A stretch of DNA of 64,000 bases from Paracoccus aerodenitrificans (GTDB taxonomy: Bacteria > Pseudomonadota > Alphaproteobacteria > Rhodobacterales > Rhodobacteraceae). Below the pieces are notes generated by a model. It did no database searches. It was not told where the DNA came from and saw nothing but the letters and a program-made list of their open reading frames with translations. Below, piece by piece: positions 35,301-43,661 of the stretch. The stretch is from NCBI RefSeq assembly GCF_027913215.1, contig NZ_CP115784.1, positions 744,001 to 808,000 on the forward strand, written 5' to 3'. The translations under genes were made by a program, and so were the position numbers. The first letter of the stretch is position 1. Each line of letters opens with the position of its first letter.

Positions 35301-36644
35301 GAACCGGGCTGGAAGGCAGATGCCGCCATTCAGGGGCTGGGCCGCACCAACCGGACCAATCAGGCGCAGCCGCCGCTGTTCCGGCCCATCGCCACGGATG
35401 TCAAAGCCGAGAAGCGCTTCCTCTCGACCATCGCCCGCCGCCTCGACACGCTGGGCGCGATCACGCGCGGCCAGCGCCAGACCGGCGGTCAGGGGCTGTT
35501 CCGCCCCGAGGACAATCTGGAATCCGCCTATGCCCGCGATGCGTTGCGCCAGCTCTATCTGCTGATCGTGCGCGGCAAGGTCGAGGGTTGCTCTCTCGAA
35601 CGGTTTGAATCCGCCACCGGGCTGAAGCTGATGGACAGCAATGGTGTGAAGGACGAACTTCCGCCGATCACCACCTTCCTCAACCGCCTGCTGGCGCTGA
35701 CCATCGAGTTGCAGGGCATCCTGTTCTCGGCCTTCGAGCAGCTTCTGCAGGCGCGGATCGACGGTGCGATTGCATCCGGCACCTATGATATGGGGCTGGA
35801 AACGCTGAAGGCCGAAAGCTTCATCGTCACCGACCGGCAGGTGATCCACACCCATCCGGGCACAGGCGCGGAAACCCGGCTCCTGACGCTCACCGAGCGC
35901 AAGCGCAATCAGCCGGTCACGCTCGATGCGGCCCTGGCAGAACTGGATGATCCCCGTGCAAGATTGCTCATCAACGAGCGATCCGGTCGCGCCGCCGTGC
36001 AGATCCCGACCACCAGCGTCATGCTGGATGATGGCGAGATCGAACGGCGTGTGCGGCTGATCCGGCCGATGGAGGCGATGAACATTCCGGTGCGAGCCAT
36101 GGGCGAGACCCACTGGATCGAGGCCGACCGTGCCGCCTTCACCGTGGCCTGGAAGGCGGAACTGGCCGACGTGCCGGAGTTCACCGACAGCATCCTGCAT
36201 ATGGTGACAGGGCTACTTCTGCCAATCTGGAAGCGGCTCCCGCAGGACTCCTCCCGCGTCTATCGGCTCCAGACCGACGAGGGCGAACGCATCATCGGTC
36301 GCCGGGTCTCGCCGGCCTGGGCCGCCAATGCCTCGACCAGTGGCGTCACCAGCAGCCTGACACCGGATGCCGCCTATGCCGCGCTGATCGAAGGTCGCAC
36401 GATCCTTGATCTCGCCGAGGGGCTGCAACTGCGCCGCGTCCGGGTCATGGGCGCCAACCGGATCGAACTGACCGGCTTTACTGACGCGATGCGCGACCGG
36501 ATGCGAGCCTATGGCCTCTTCAGCGAGATCATCTCGTGGAAGCTGCGTTTCTTCGTGCCGGTCGGCGCGACGGGACCGGAGATCATCGGCAAACTGCTTG
36601 ACCGCTTCCCGGTTGAACGCATCGGTGAGCGGGAGGCCGCATAA
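32322..36644 (+). CDS. Strawberry-notch-like helicase with N-terminal methylase domain
   Basis: A 1440-residue protein. The N-terminal 330 or so residues are a SAM-dependent methylase-like domain (RVLEPSAGTGLLAI, VVLMNPPFSV). A strawberry-notch/superfamily 2 helicase follows: Walker A GTGAGKGRQSA, Walker B IIFDESHSM, motif III YVSATGATT, and C-terminal motifs (GLGRTNRTNQAQPP). Such proteins are widespread on alphaproteobacterial plasmids, phages and ICEs; the exact role is unknown but probably concerns DNA protection or processing. It starts after leader copy D and overlaps the Toprim gene by one base. Confidence 0.87.
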   Translation: MNMVFPVTDPVTPLAAAPAILAAANLLLPHLERGQRVDAATLRGAMETAFGASDATGAWDWKLAYEACEVSTVLFLRKYGKALFRKAVSPAARISVLAKITALLPTQTRRSEESQNFQQFSTPIPLGLAALTAAAITPHDRVLEPSAGTGLLAILAQTIGGSLILNELAETRADLLAQLFPAFAVTRFDAAQIDDHLAADAVPSVVLMNPPFSVMANVSGRVADAAYRHVASALARLAPGGRLVTITGAGFGPETPAWRDAFIRLQARGRVVFSAAVDGAVYAKHGTTIDTRLTVIDKLPADDPASFPASPGIAPDVATLIGWIEAHVPQRSPVSLPKIVVPASTAAPKTVRGYLVRATAARPAAAPANDPEGVELSYETVDWTPPDGARLSDAIYEEYALQSLRIAGAQPHPTKLVQSAAMASVAPPKPSYRPMLPANICARLSDAQLETVIYAGEAHADHLAGAWTVDEHFDNVSAAPEDTAGSIRFRRGFMLGDGTGAGKGRQSAAIILDNWLRGRRKAIWISKSDKLIEDAQRDWSALDMERLLVTPLSRFPQGAKITLSEGVLFTTYATLRSDDRGDKVSRVRQIVEWLGSDFDGVIIFDESHSMQNAGGGKGERGDVAASQQGRAGLRLQHVLPDARVVYVSATGATTVHNLAYAQRLGLWGGEDFPFQTRAEFVEAIEAGGVAAMEVLARDLRSLGLYTARSLSYDGVEYELIEHQLTDEQRHIYDSYAAAFAVIHGNLDAAMEAANITGSEGTLNPQAKSAARSAFESTKQRFFGHLLTSMKTPTLIQSIEADLEAGHAAVIQIVSTGEALMERRLSEIPTEEWNDISVDVTPREYVGSYLQHSFPVQLYEPFTDGEGNLSSRPVFRDGQPVECREAVARRDEMLEQLGSLPPVPGALDQIVQRFGTDMVAEVTGRSRRIVRKGDGASARLAVENRAPSANLAETSAFMDDQKRILVFSDAGGTGRSYHAELSARNQRLRVHYLLEPGWKADAAIQGLGRTNRTNQAQPPLFRPIATDVKAEKRFLSTIARRLDTLGAITRGQRQTGGQGLFRPEDNLESAYARDALRQLYLLIVRGKVEGCSLERFESATGLKLMDSNGVKDELPPITTFLNRLLALTIELQGILFSAFEQLLQARIDGAIASGTYDMGLETLKAESFIVTDRQVIHTHPGTGAETRLLTLTERKRNQPVTLDAALAELDDPRARLLINERSGRAAVQIPTTSVMLDDGEIERRVRLIRPMEAMNIPVRAMGETHWIEADRAAFTVAWKAELADVPEFTDSILHMVTGLLLPIWKRLPQDSSRVYRLQTDEGERIIGRRVSPAWAANASTSGVTSSLTPDAAYAALIEGRTILDLAEGLQLRRVRVMGANRIELTGFTDAMRDRMRAYGLFSEIISWKLRFFVPVGATGPEIIGKLLDRFPVERIGEREAA

Positions 36645-37681
36645 TGTCGCGTCTCAGCGCTTCCGAACTGGCGCAGCGTCTTGGCCGACAGGCCGAGGTG
36701 GTGTGCCGTCACTATCTGTCGAACGGTCGCAAACAGGGCAATTACTGGCAGGTTGGCGATGTCCGAAACACGGCTGGCCGATCCATGTTCGTCCGGCTGC
36801 AGGACAGCGTGAAAGGCGCTGCCGGTAAATGGCAGGATTCGGCCACGGGTGAATATGGCGATCTGCTGGACGTGATCCGGGACTCGCTCGGTCTGATCGA
36901 CTTCGCAGACGTTGCCGAAGAAGCCCGGCGCTTCCTCAACCTGCCGCATCCTGAACCGCAGCCGCCATCCCGCCCGTCCCGAACGCCCGCACCATCGGGA
37001 TCATCCGAAGCCGCACGCCGCCTCTGGCGCATGACGCAGCCGCTGATCGGCAGTACCGCAGAAGCGTATTTACGCGGACGCGGCATTACGGATTTACGCC
37101 AGACCGCAAATCTGCGCTTCCATCCCAATTGCTACTGGCGGCCCGAGGACGATGGCCCGACCGAAACATGGCCCGCCATGATCGCCGCCGTCACCGACCT
37201 CGATGGCAGGATCACCGGCGCACACCGCACATGGCTGGCCCCGGACGGTTCCGGCAAGGCACCCGTCGATCCGCCGAGGAAGGCAATGGGCGACCTGCTC
37301 GGACATGCGGTTCGTTTCGGTGATGCGCAGGATGTCATGGCAGCGGGGGAAGGTATCGAAACCATCCTGTCGCTGCGTCAGGCTCTGCCCACCATGCCGA
37401 TGGTTTCCGCACTCTCGGCCGGACACCTCGCTGCCATCCTGTTCCCGCCGCAACTGCGCCGGCTCTATATCGTCCGCGACAACGATCCGGCAGGTGACAG
37501 CGCCCGTGATAGCCTGGTGGACCGGGCGGTTGATGCCGGGATCGAGGCCATCACACTCTCGCCCATGATGGGGGACTTCAACGAAGATCTCGCAACTCAC
37601 GGGCTGGATGCCGTTCGGGCAGAGATCCGGGTGCAAATCGCTCCCGAGGACGTCAGCCGCTTCATAACTTCAATCGCATAG
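36644..37681 (+). CDS. Toprim-domain primase-like protein
   Basis: A 345-residue protein. The N-terminal part (about 1-110) resembles the zinc-free start of ICE primase-like proteins; the C-terminal Toprim domain has AAGEGIETILSL (Glu) and RLYIVRDNDPAGDSA (DxD). It may prime replication of the transferred strand. It is translationally coupled to the helicase by a one-base overlap (TAATG). No zinc finger was seen. Confidence 0.85.
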   Translation: MSRLSASELAQRLGRQAEVVCRHYLSNGRKQGNYWQVGDVRNTAGRSMFVRLQDSVKGAAGKWQDSATGEYGDLLDVIRDSLGLIDFADVAEEARRFLNLPHPEPQPPSRPSRTPAPSGSSEAARRLWRMTQPLIGSTAEAYLRGRGITDLRQTANLRFHPNCYWRPEDDGPTETWPAMIAAVTDLDGRITGAHRTWLAPDGSGKAPVDPPRKAMGDLLGHAVRFGDAQDVMAAGEGIETILSLRQALPTMPMVSALSAGHLAAILFPPQLRRLYIVRDNDPAGDSARDSLVDRAVDAGIEAITLSPMMGDFNEDLATHGLDAVRAEIRVQIAPEDVSRFITSIA

Positions 37682-37987
37682 CCGGCACGGAGCCGTGATC
37701 GGGGCGTTCCGATCCTGTCATGCGCACAGGCTGCATCCTGTCATCAGCAGAGGACCGCGCCTTGGCCTTCCGAGAGGGCGATCGGCCCACAAACGCTCCG
37801 GTCAGGCAATGGCGGCGCCCGACTGATTTCCGTCGGCGGGCAAGCCCGCCTTTACAGCGCGAAACAAATCAGCCGGGCTTTGCCATCAAGGCCCTCGCCA
37901 GAGGCTCGCGCTGCCAGACCGGAGCGCCCGTGAGCTTTCGTCGCCATGAAGGCCGCGACGGTCGCGGTCCAACTGACGGAAGCATCC
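37682..37987. other. Gene-free stretch with hairpin at 37835-37850
   Basis: A 306-base gap. It contains a perfect 7-bp hairpin, GGCGGGC-AA-GCCCGCC, followed by TTT, which may terminate the helicase/primase transcript. Nothing else was recognised. Confidence 0.45.
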
Positions 37988-38914
37988 ATGTACGCGCACG
38001 ACGATTTCGAACCCGATCACAGCACGTCCCCGACCGGCCACGCCATCGAAGAACTCGAACTCTACGGCTACCGTCCCTCGGAAGACGAGGCCGATCCCCG
38101 GATCACACCCGAAGATCACGTCATCCAGGGCGCAGTCTCCGACATCTTCGACGCCCTGATTTCCACCATGGCCGACACCAGCCTCGACTTCGACCTCGAC
38201 GAGATCCTCTGGTCCACAGTCAACACCTTCCACCGCGCTGTCGAGCGGATCGAGACCAAACTCGACGATAACGAGCAGGCACAGAAGCGCCTTCAGCGCG
38301 AACAGGACGGCAGCGAGGTCAAATCCGTCCAGCTCGAAACACTGATCGGCGCGGGCCAAAGCCTGATCGAGCGCCGCGACAGCATGGAAACCTTCCGCGA
38401 TACCGCCGCCGACATCTATCTGCGCACCACCGGAACGCCCTGGTCGCAACGCTCCGGCTCACGGGTCAACCATCGCAAGATGACCTCGGCCATGATCGAC
38501 AGCCGCGACTTCATCGCCGCCAAACGCCGGGCCGACAATGAGGTGCTGCTGCCCGCCGGACCGAAGATCGCCTTCTCGGGCGGAGACACCACCGATCATC
38601 GGACGATCTGGGCCAAGCTCGATCAGGTCCACGCCAAGCACCCGGACATGGTGCTGATGCACGGCGGATCGCCCAAGGGTGCGGAACGCATCGCGGCCAC
38701 ATGGGCCAATAACCGCAAGGTCGCACAGGTTGCTTTCAAACCTGACTGGGCAAAACATGCCAAGGCAGCACCCTTCAAGCGCAACGACCAGATGCTCTCC
38801 ACGATGCCGATCGGGGTCATCATCTTCCCCGGCACGGGCATTCAGGACAATCTGGCCGACAAGGCCCGCAAGATGGGCATCCCGGTCTATCGTTTCGGGA
38901 CCGGCAGCGCGTAA
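37988..38914 (+). CDS. DUF2493 (YspA-like SLOG) protein
   Basis: A 308-residue protein. The N-terminal 150 residues are acidic and helical (ISTMADTSLDFDLDEIL, ERIETKLDDNEQAQKRLQ). The C-terminal DUF2493 domain has KIAFSGGDTTDHRTIW, MVLMHGGSPKGAERIAATWA and VIIFPGTGIQDNLADKARKMGIPV, the Rossmann-like pattern of SLOG nucleotide-binding proteins. The family is a common ICE passenger; a nucleotide-sensing role is inferred from the SLOG fold. Confidence 0.82.
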   Translation: MYAHDDFEPDHSTSPTGHAIEELELYGYRPSEDEADPRITPEDHVIQGAVSDIFDALISTMADTSLDFDLDEILWSTVNTFHRAVERIETKLDDNEQAQKRLQREQDGSEVKSVQLETLIGAGQSLIERRDSMETFRDTAADIYLRTTGTPWSQRSGSRVNHRKMTSAMIDSRDFIAAKRRADNEVLLPAGPKIAFSGGDTTDHRTIWAKLDQVHAKHPDMVLMHGGSPKGAERIAATWANNRKVAQVAFKPDWAKHAKAAPFKRNDQMLSTMPIGVIIFPGTGIQDNLADKARKMGIPVYRFGTGSA

Positions 38915-39065
38915 GCGCTGCCTTCCCACCTCATCTTAAGCATGACGATAGCGCCCGCCGATCATTCCATGTCGCCTGGACAGGCATATTCATGCTATAT
39001 GTCGCGGTGCGCCATGGTGGTGGTGGAAGGCGCAACCGTCCAACCTTTTGCACGGAGGCACCACC

Positions 39066-39506
39066 ATGATCATTCTCGGAATCCTCGTTTCCATCGCAGC
39101 CATCGGCACCATGTGCTGGTTGCTATTCAATCTCGCCGTCTTCGCCCTGCCGTTCTTCATCGGCCTGAACGCAGGCATTTGGGCCTATGGCACAGGGGCT
39201 GGCTGGCTCGGCGGCATCGTTATCGGTCTCCTCGCCGCCGGTCTGACACTGGCAGTCGGCCAGGGCCTGCTCATGCTGATCCGCCCGATCTGGGCGCGTT
39301 TGCTGATTGCTCTGGCATTCGTCGCTCCGGCGGGTATGGCCGGGTTCTACGCCACGCTTGGTATCGTCAAGCACACGATGCCGTCTGAGACATGGCAGCT
39401 CATCTTCTCGGTGATCGGGGCGGTGGCGGTGGGCGTGACGGCGTTCCTGCGCGTTGCGGGCATGACGGCAGCCGGTCCAGCGGACGGGAACCTTGCACGC
39501 ACCTGA
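39066..39506 (+). CDS. Small membrane protein
   Basis: A 146-residue protein with about four membrane segments (residues 2-40, 48-75, 80-103 and 110-132 approximately). No family is recognised. A good GGAGG site precedes the ATG. It stands alone between the DUF2493 gene and the AraC cargo. Confidence 0.6.
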   Translation: MIILGILVSIAAIGTMCWLLFNLAVFALPFFIGLNAGIWAYGTGAGWLGGIVIGLLAAGLTLAVGQGLLMLIRPIWARLLIALAFVAPAGMAGFYATLGIVKHTMPSETWQLIFSVIGAVAVGVTAFLRVAGMTAAGPADGNLART

Positions 39507-39588
39507 GCAAAGACCAGAGCAACGATTGTTGTAATAGAAGGCCAACTCACCTTCCAATACTCCATATCTGAATGCTATCTGGTTAGTA

Positions 39589-40395
39589 ATGCAGCAAAAT
39601 CTCTATCATCACCTTGGCTGGCTTCATGGCATCGAACTATTCGAAGCCGCGTTCAGCACACAAACATTCGGCCGACATGCACATGAAGGCTTTGCGATCG
39701 GCGCTATTGCCGAAGGTGCCGGTGGCTATGTCTGCCGCGGCGAGAGTATGGTTCTGCCAGCAGGGTCTCTGTCCCTCATGAACCCCGAGGAACCCCATAC
39801 CGGCCATGCCGCCGCCGGTCGCGTGCGCTACAACATGCTCTACGCCTCTGAAAATGCCGTGCGCGCGTTTCTGGGGCTGCGTCATCTGCGCGGTTTTTCT
39901 GCGATAGCGCCGCAGGATAGGGGATTGAGCCTGACCCAGGCGCTCGCCGCGCTCGCTCATCGCCTCAACACGCCTGCAAAGGCCGACTGGCAGATCGCGG
40001 TCGAAGAAGCCGCTCATGACGTACTGGCGCAGGCGTTCACCCATTACGGCGGGGCCGAACTGCGCGCAGCGGGCCATGAGCCGGCCGCTGTCAGGCTGGT
40101 TCGGGCACGGATCGCCACTGGAGTAGATGCGGGCGAGATGCTGACCCTTGCCGAACTGGCAGAGGAGGCACAATTGAACGTGTCCTACCTGATCCGCAGC
40201 GTCAAACGCGCGACAGGGCTAACGCCCCACGCCCATATCTTGCAAGCCCGTGTGGATCGAGCGCGCCGAATGCTGCTCGACGGCACTCCTGCGGTTGAAG
40301 CAGCCATTGCGGCGGGCTTCTGCGACCAGGCCCATCTCATCCGCCAGTTTCGCCGTCATTACGGCGTTACACCCGGTGCATTGATCCGGCACTGA
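39589..40395 (+). CDS. AraC-family regulator
   Basis: A 268-residue regulator. The N-terminal cupin has FGRHAHEGFAIGAI...LSLMNPEEPHTG; the C-terminal double HTH spans about 175-265 (LAELAEEAQLNVSYLIRSVKRATGLTPHAH, EAAIAAGFCDQAHLIRQFRRHYGVTPG). Members next to LysE exporters often sense amino acids. It is codirectional with the DUF2000 and lysE-like genes and is their likely activator. Confidence 0.88.
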   Translation: MQQNLYHHLGWLHGIELFEAAFSTQTFGRHAHEGFAIGAIAEGAGGYVCRGESMVLPAGSLSLMNPEEPHTGHAAAGRVRYNMLYASENAVRAFLGLRHLRGFSAIAPQDRGLSLTQALAALAHRLNTPAKADWQIAVEEAAHDVLAQAFTHYGGAELRAAGHEPAAVRLVRARIATGVDAGEMLTLAELAEEAQLNVSYLIRSVKRATGLTPHAHILQARVDRARRMLLDGTPAVEAAIAAGFCDQAHLIRQFRRHYGVTPGALIRH

Positions 40396-40463
40396 AAGGT
40401 CAATTTAGTCCAATACTGCCCGACTCTCCCATGTCAGAGCGTTCCCAAAAAGGATCGTTCTTC

Positions 40464-40865
40464 ATGTCGTTCAAACCCGTTATCATTCTCGCCGAAGACC
40501 TGCCTCTCGGCCTCAAGAGTAATTTTGCCGCCGTTCTCGGTATGAGCCTCGGCCAGTTGCGTCCCGAGCTGATCGGGGCCGCGACCCCTACGCAGGACGG
40601 TGTGACACTTTCGGGCATCACCAGCGTTGCCCTGCCGATTCTCGGCGCCCCCGCTGGTGATTTGCCCGCATTGTTCCTTGCCGGCGAAGATTTGCCGATC
40701 CGACTGGCCTATATGCGCTCGGCCTTCGAGGCGAGGGATTATGCGGATTACACCGCCCGCATCGCCGCTGCGCCGCTGGCCGACCACGCGCCGCAGGCGA
40801 TTCTGCTCGGCGGCCCCCGCAAGGCGGTGGACCGGATTTGCGGCCGCCTGCCGCTGCTGCGCTGA
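40464..40865 (+). CDS. DUF2000 protein
   Basis: A 133-residue protein of the DUF2000 family (KPVIILAEDLPLGLKSNFAAVLGMSLG...LPIRLAYMRSAF). Its function is unknown; it is often linked to AraC regulators and LysE exporters. The ATG at 40464 has AGGA nine bases upstream; an upstream in-frame ATG at 40431 is less well placed. Three bases separate it from the lysE-like gene. Confidence 0.75.
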   Translation: MSFKPVIILAEDLPLGLKSNFAAVLGMSLGQLRPELIGAATPTQDGVTLSGITSVALPILGAPAGDLPALFLAGEDLPIRLAYMRSAFEARDYADYTARIAAAPLADHAPQAILLGGPRKAVDRICGRLPLLR

Positions 40866-40868
40866 CCC

Positions 40869-41465
40869 ATGCTGCCCTTCGAGACGCTTCTTGCCATGTC
40901 GGGCTTCGCGCTGGCCGCCTCCGCGACACCCGGGCCAGTCAACATCATCGGTGCGATGACCGGCGCGCGCTACGGCGTAGCGCGGGCGCTGGCCTTCGTC
41001 ACTGGCGCGACCGCAAGTTTCCTCGTTCTGTTTCTCGCCTTCGGTACGGGGATGCTGGCGGGAACCGGATGGATAATGGCGCTTGCCCGCCCAATGACCC
41101 TGATCGGGAGCGCCTATCTGCTCTGGATGGCATACGGCCTTGCCCGCGATGACGGCATGGTCGAGCGGCAAGACCTCAACGATGCACCCGGATTCTGGTC
41201 GGGAGCGCTGGTGCAGGGATTGAACCCGAAGGCATGGTTTGCGGTGTTTTCCTCGCTCTCTACCTTCGTGCTTCCGCTTCCTGATCGCCTCACGGGGCTG
41301 GTCGTATTCGCCGCATTGTTCGGGCTGATCTGCTGGCTGTCGCTCACACTTTGGGCTTGGGGTGGCGCGCGGGTCGGTCAGCGCCGGATGCGCCTGTTCA
41401 ATCGCGTCATGGCAATCGCGTTGGCGCTGTCGGTCATGTGGATGCTGACCGAGGCCCTTATGTGA
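40869..41465 (+). CDS. LysE/RhtB-type exporter
   Basis: A 198-residue inner-membrane protein with six predicted helices and the LysE-family start (SGFALAASATPGPVNIIGAMTGARYG) and middle motif (GALVQGLNPKAWFAVFSSLSTF). It exports amino acids or related compounds by proton exchange. It forms an operon with the DUF2000 gene. Confidence 0.88.
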   Translation: MLPFETLLAMSGFALAASATPGPVNIIGAMTGARYGVARALAFVTGATASFLVLFLAFGTGMLAGTGWIMALARPMTLIGSAYLLWMAYGLARDDGMVERQDLNDAPGFWSGALVQGLNPKAWFAVFSSLSTFVLPLPDRLTGLVVFAALFGLICWLSLTLWAWGGARVGQRRMRLFNRVMAIALALSVMWMLTEALM

Positions 41466-42098
41466 GCATCGGCTCATTCCTTCATGAGGCAAGCAACCGT
41501 GCGGACGGCGGCCTTATAGGCGCACCTCAATCACAGTGATCTGTTGATGGCGACCAGAAGCAGTGCGGATTATCTTCCATCTTCGTCAGAAAAATGGTGG
41601 CAGACAGCGACCAGGTATCGGATCAACTTGAGGCACAGACGCGGCCCATAGGAGCGCAAAACGGTCAGCGCCAGCGTTGTGGGCTGACCAGAACCCGGTT
41701 GGGGGCAATGCCGGTAGAACAGGCCCGAAAGAGAGATGCGCATGGCCTGAGACGCAGGGCGACAAGCAAGGCCGGTGTTACCCGTCCGGTCGTCATGATG
41801 GGCCTCAAGATTGCCACGTCTCCGTTCAACCCCCGTGTCTCGACCGCTCCAAACGGCCTCTTCAATGGCCTGATCTGGCCGAAGAACAGCGCGATGCGCT
41901 TCGACCGCTTTAGCGCAACAGCGTCGTCACAACTTTCTTCCCCTGACGGCAGAGCCGCCATTCCGCGCGGAACAAGAAAGTTTCTCCTGTGCTGTCCAGC
42001 CCCCCCCAAGGGGGGTGCGCCAGCGTTCGTCTCCGGCCGGTTGATCGCCATCGAGGCCGCAATGGTGCGGGCTCGGAAACGGAAAACGGAGACGTAAA
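41466..42098. other. Gene-free stretch
   Basis: A 633-base gap between the exporter and the DUF736 gene. Frames on both strands run through parts of it but lack recognisable domains, good starts or operon context. It may contain decayed coding sequence; a run of C followed by G at 42001-42015 is the only notable low-complexity patch. Confidence 0.4.
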
Positions 42099-42425
42099 AT
42101 GGCAACCATCGGCACCTTCAAGAAGACCGCTTCGAACGAGTTCACCGGCGACATCGTCACCCTCAGCGTCCAGGCCAAGGGCGTGCGCATCGTTCCCGAC
42201 CTGCGCGCCACCGGTGAGAACGCCCCCAGCCACCGGGTCCTGGTCGGCCGCGCCGAAATCGGCGCCGCCTGGTCCAAGCGCTCCAACGAGGGCCGCGACT
42301 ATCTGGGCCTCAAGCTGGACGATCCGAGCTTCAACGCCCCGATCTACGCCAACCTCTTCGATGACGAAGAAGGCGAAACCTTCTCCCTCATCTGGTCCCG
42401 CCCCAACGGTCGCCGCGGCGACTGA
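42099..42425 (+). CDS. DUF736 protein, first copy
   Basis: A 108-residue DUF736 protein (MATIGTFKKTASNEFTGDIVTLS...PSHRVLVGRAEIGAAW...LDDPSFNAPIYANLF). The family is almost universal in alphaproteobacterial ICEs and conjugative plasmids, with unknown function. A strong terminator follows at 42437. A second, more diverged copy lies at 47775. Confidence 0.88.
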   Translation: MATIGTFKKTASNEFTGDIVTLSVQAKGVRIVPDLRATGENAPSHRVLVGRAEIGAAWSKRSNEGRDYLGLKLDDPSFNAPIYANLFDDEEGETFSLIWSRPNGRRGD

Positions 42426-42436
42426 GGGGCGGCACA

Positions 42437-42466
42437 AAGGCTCCGACCACGAGGTCGGGGCCTTTC
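42437..42466 (+). terminator. Intrinsic terminator after DUF736 gene
   Basis: A 12-bp stem (AAGGCTCCGACC/GGTCGGGGCCTT with one G-T pair) with a 4-base loop is followed by TCT. Confidence 0.7.
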
Positions 42467-42505
42467 TCCATGCCTGCAGGAAAGCCGTCACGCCCACCGC
42501 AACCG

Positions 42506-42660
42506 CTACACCCAATTCTCCACCCGCACGCCGGGCATGCGGACGAACTCCTTCCTATTGTCGTCACCACGATCAGCCCCTTGCTGCGGGCGTGTGCTCC
42601 GAGCTGCCCGTAATGGCAGTCGCCTTGTCGCCTTGTCGCCCTGCGGTTCCGGCATTCGGC
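42506..42660 (-). pseudogene. Remnant of a VapC-like PIN toxin
   Basis: The minus strand encodes the C-terminal pattern of VapC toxins in two frames: AHARSKGLIVVTT (about 42560-42600), then NRKEFVRMPGVRVENWV ending at a stop at 42506-42508. A one-base loss near 42558 separates them. Only about 50 residues remain and no antitoxin is seen, so this is a decayed toxin-antitoxin locus. Confidence 0.6.
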
Positions 42661-42858
42661 TTTGATCACTGACACGGGAATGTCGTCAGGGTGTCTCCCA
42701 TGTGGTGCGCAACAGTGCTAACGAGAGATTCTTTAATGGATTGATCGGGTTTGGCGATTCACTTATCGCGTTAGGTACGCTACCGCAAAACCATTCGATA
42801 CCGCAGCCTTTTCGGGTCGGACGCGGCCTTGTGCCGTCCGGCTTTGGGAGGACGCGCC

Positions 42859-43074
42859 ATGCAGAGCATAGATTGGCGTACTCCGGCGGCCTATAAACGC
42901 ATTAAAGACCTTCCGCCCGCCGGTTTCGCCTGGGAATATCTTCGTCGCAACGAAGACTATCGCCATGACGTCGAGAGACTCGCGCAGAGGAGAGAACCCG
43001 CGGGAGAAGAGGTTGACGCCTTTGCTTCCCGCTGGGGGGTGCGATTTCGCACACGACCCCGACTCGCAGCCTGA
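42859..43074 (+). CDS. DUF6499 protein, N-terminal half of FseA-like activator
   Basis: A 71-residue protein: MQSIDWRTPAAYKRIKDLPPAGFAWEYLRRNEDYRHDV. It matches the DUF6499 'transcriptional regulator' pattern of msi172 in the Mesorhizobium ICEMlSym(R7A) family. There a +1 ribosomal frameshift fuses it to the DUF2285 protein to make FseA, the activator of excision. GGAGG lies eight bases before the ATG. The last ten or so residues after RWGVRF are probably not conserved, because the fused frame leaves at that point. Confidence 0.8.
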   Translation: MQSIDWRTPAAYKRIKDLPPAGFAWEYLRRNEDYRHDVERLAQRREPAGEEVDAFASRWGVRFRTRPRLAA

Positions 43075-43654
43075 CGGCGTACCGCCATTCTGGTCGCCGC
43101 ATTTCAATCCGCAGGCCATTATTCTGTCTCCGGTCGAGCAGAACGATGCCGATGGCAGGCGGCTTGTCGCTCTTGCACATCTCGATGGTCTGATCCTGCG
43201 CCGTGCGCCGGATGGCTGGCACGCAATCTGGCGTATCGGTGGGATGGAGCATCAATTCTGGCTGCCGCAGGGCGCGATCGATGCGGCAGCTTTCTATGCT
43301 GCAATCCTGCCCATGGACGAGTTCATGGAATTACGCGCCCATGCGGCCCGCCGCCTCTGGAGGTGCCTGACAGGCCGCTCTCCGGGGCCGGATATTCGCG
43401 CAATGCCTGCGCAGCTTAGGCAATGGCACCTTTTGTCGCTACGGGCACTGGACGCACGGCTGCACGGCGAAAGCTATCGCGCCGTTGCCGAAGTCCTGCT
43501 CGGTTTCCGTGGCAATAAGGAAGACTTCGAGACTGATCCGCGCAAGAACAAGACACGTCGTCTTGTTGCCCACGGCATCAGGATGATGCGCGGGGGCTAT
43601 CGGCTGCTCTTACATTATCCGGTCAAGCCGATTGCACGATCAAAAGGCAAATGA
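42965..43654 (+). CDS. DUF2285 protein, C-terminal half of FseA-like activator
   Basis: The conserved protein begins at about 43049 (AHDPDSQPDGVPPFW...) in the +1 frame relative to the preceding gene; upstream in-frame residues to an ATG at 42965 are out-of-frame reading of the DUF6499 gene and lack a ribosome-binding site. The DUF2285 part has LDGLILRRAPDGWHAIWRI and a C-terminal HTH-like segment (ALDARLHGESYRAVAEVLLG...TRRLVAHGIRMMRGGYRLL). It should be made mainly as the frameshift fusion. Known family role: FseA activates the excisionase gene rdfS. Confidence 0.78.
   Translation: MTSRDSRRGENPREKRLTPLLPAGGCDFAHDPDSQPDGVPPFWSPHFNPQAIILSPVEQNDADGRRLVALAHLDGLILRRAPDGWHAIWRIGGMEHQFWLPQGAIDAAAFYAAILPMDEFMELRAHAARRLWRCLTGRSPGPDIRAMPAQLRQWHLLSLRALDARLHGESYRAVAEVLLGFRGNKEDFETDPRKNKTRRLVAHGIRMMRGGYRLLLHYPVKPIARSKGK
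43042..43048 (+). other. Candidate +1 frameshift site
   Basis: The heptamer CGA-TTT-C lies where the DUF6499 frame (RWGVRF) can pass to the DUF2285 frame (AHDPD). If tRNA-Phe slips from TTT to TTC, the product reads RWGVRF-AHDPD, a natural junction for the fused family. Confidence 0.6.
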
Positions 43655-43661
43655 GGCAATC

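Noticed and set aside
41594..42105. Frames of 146-167 codons on both strands before the DUF736 gene
   Set aside because: They lack recognisable motifs, have no supporting ribosome-binding site and overlap each other on opposite strands; treated as noncoding or decayed sequence.
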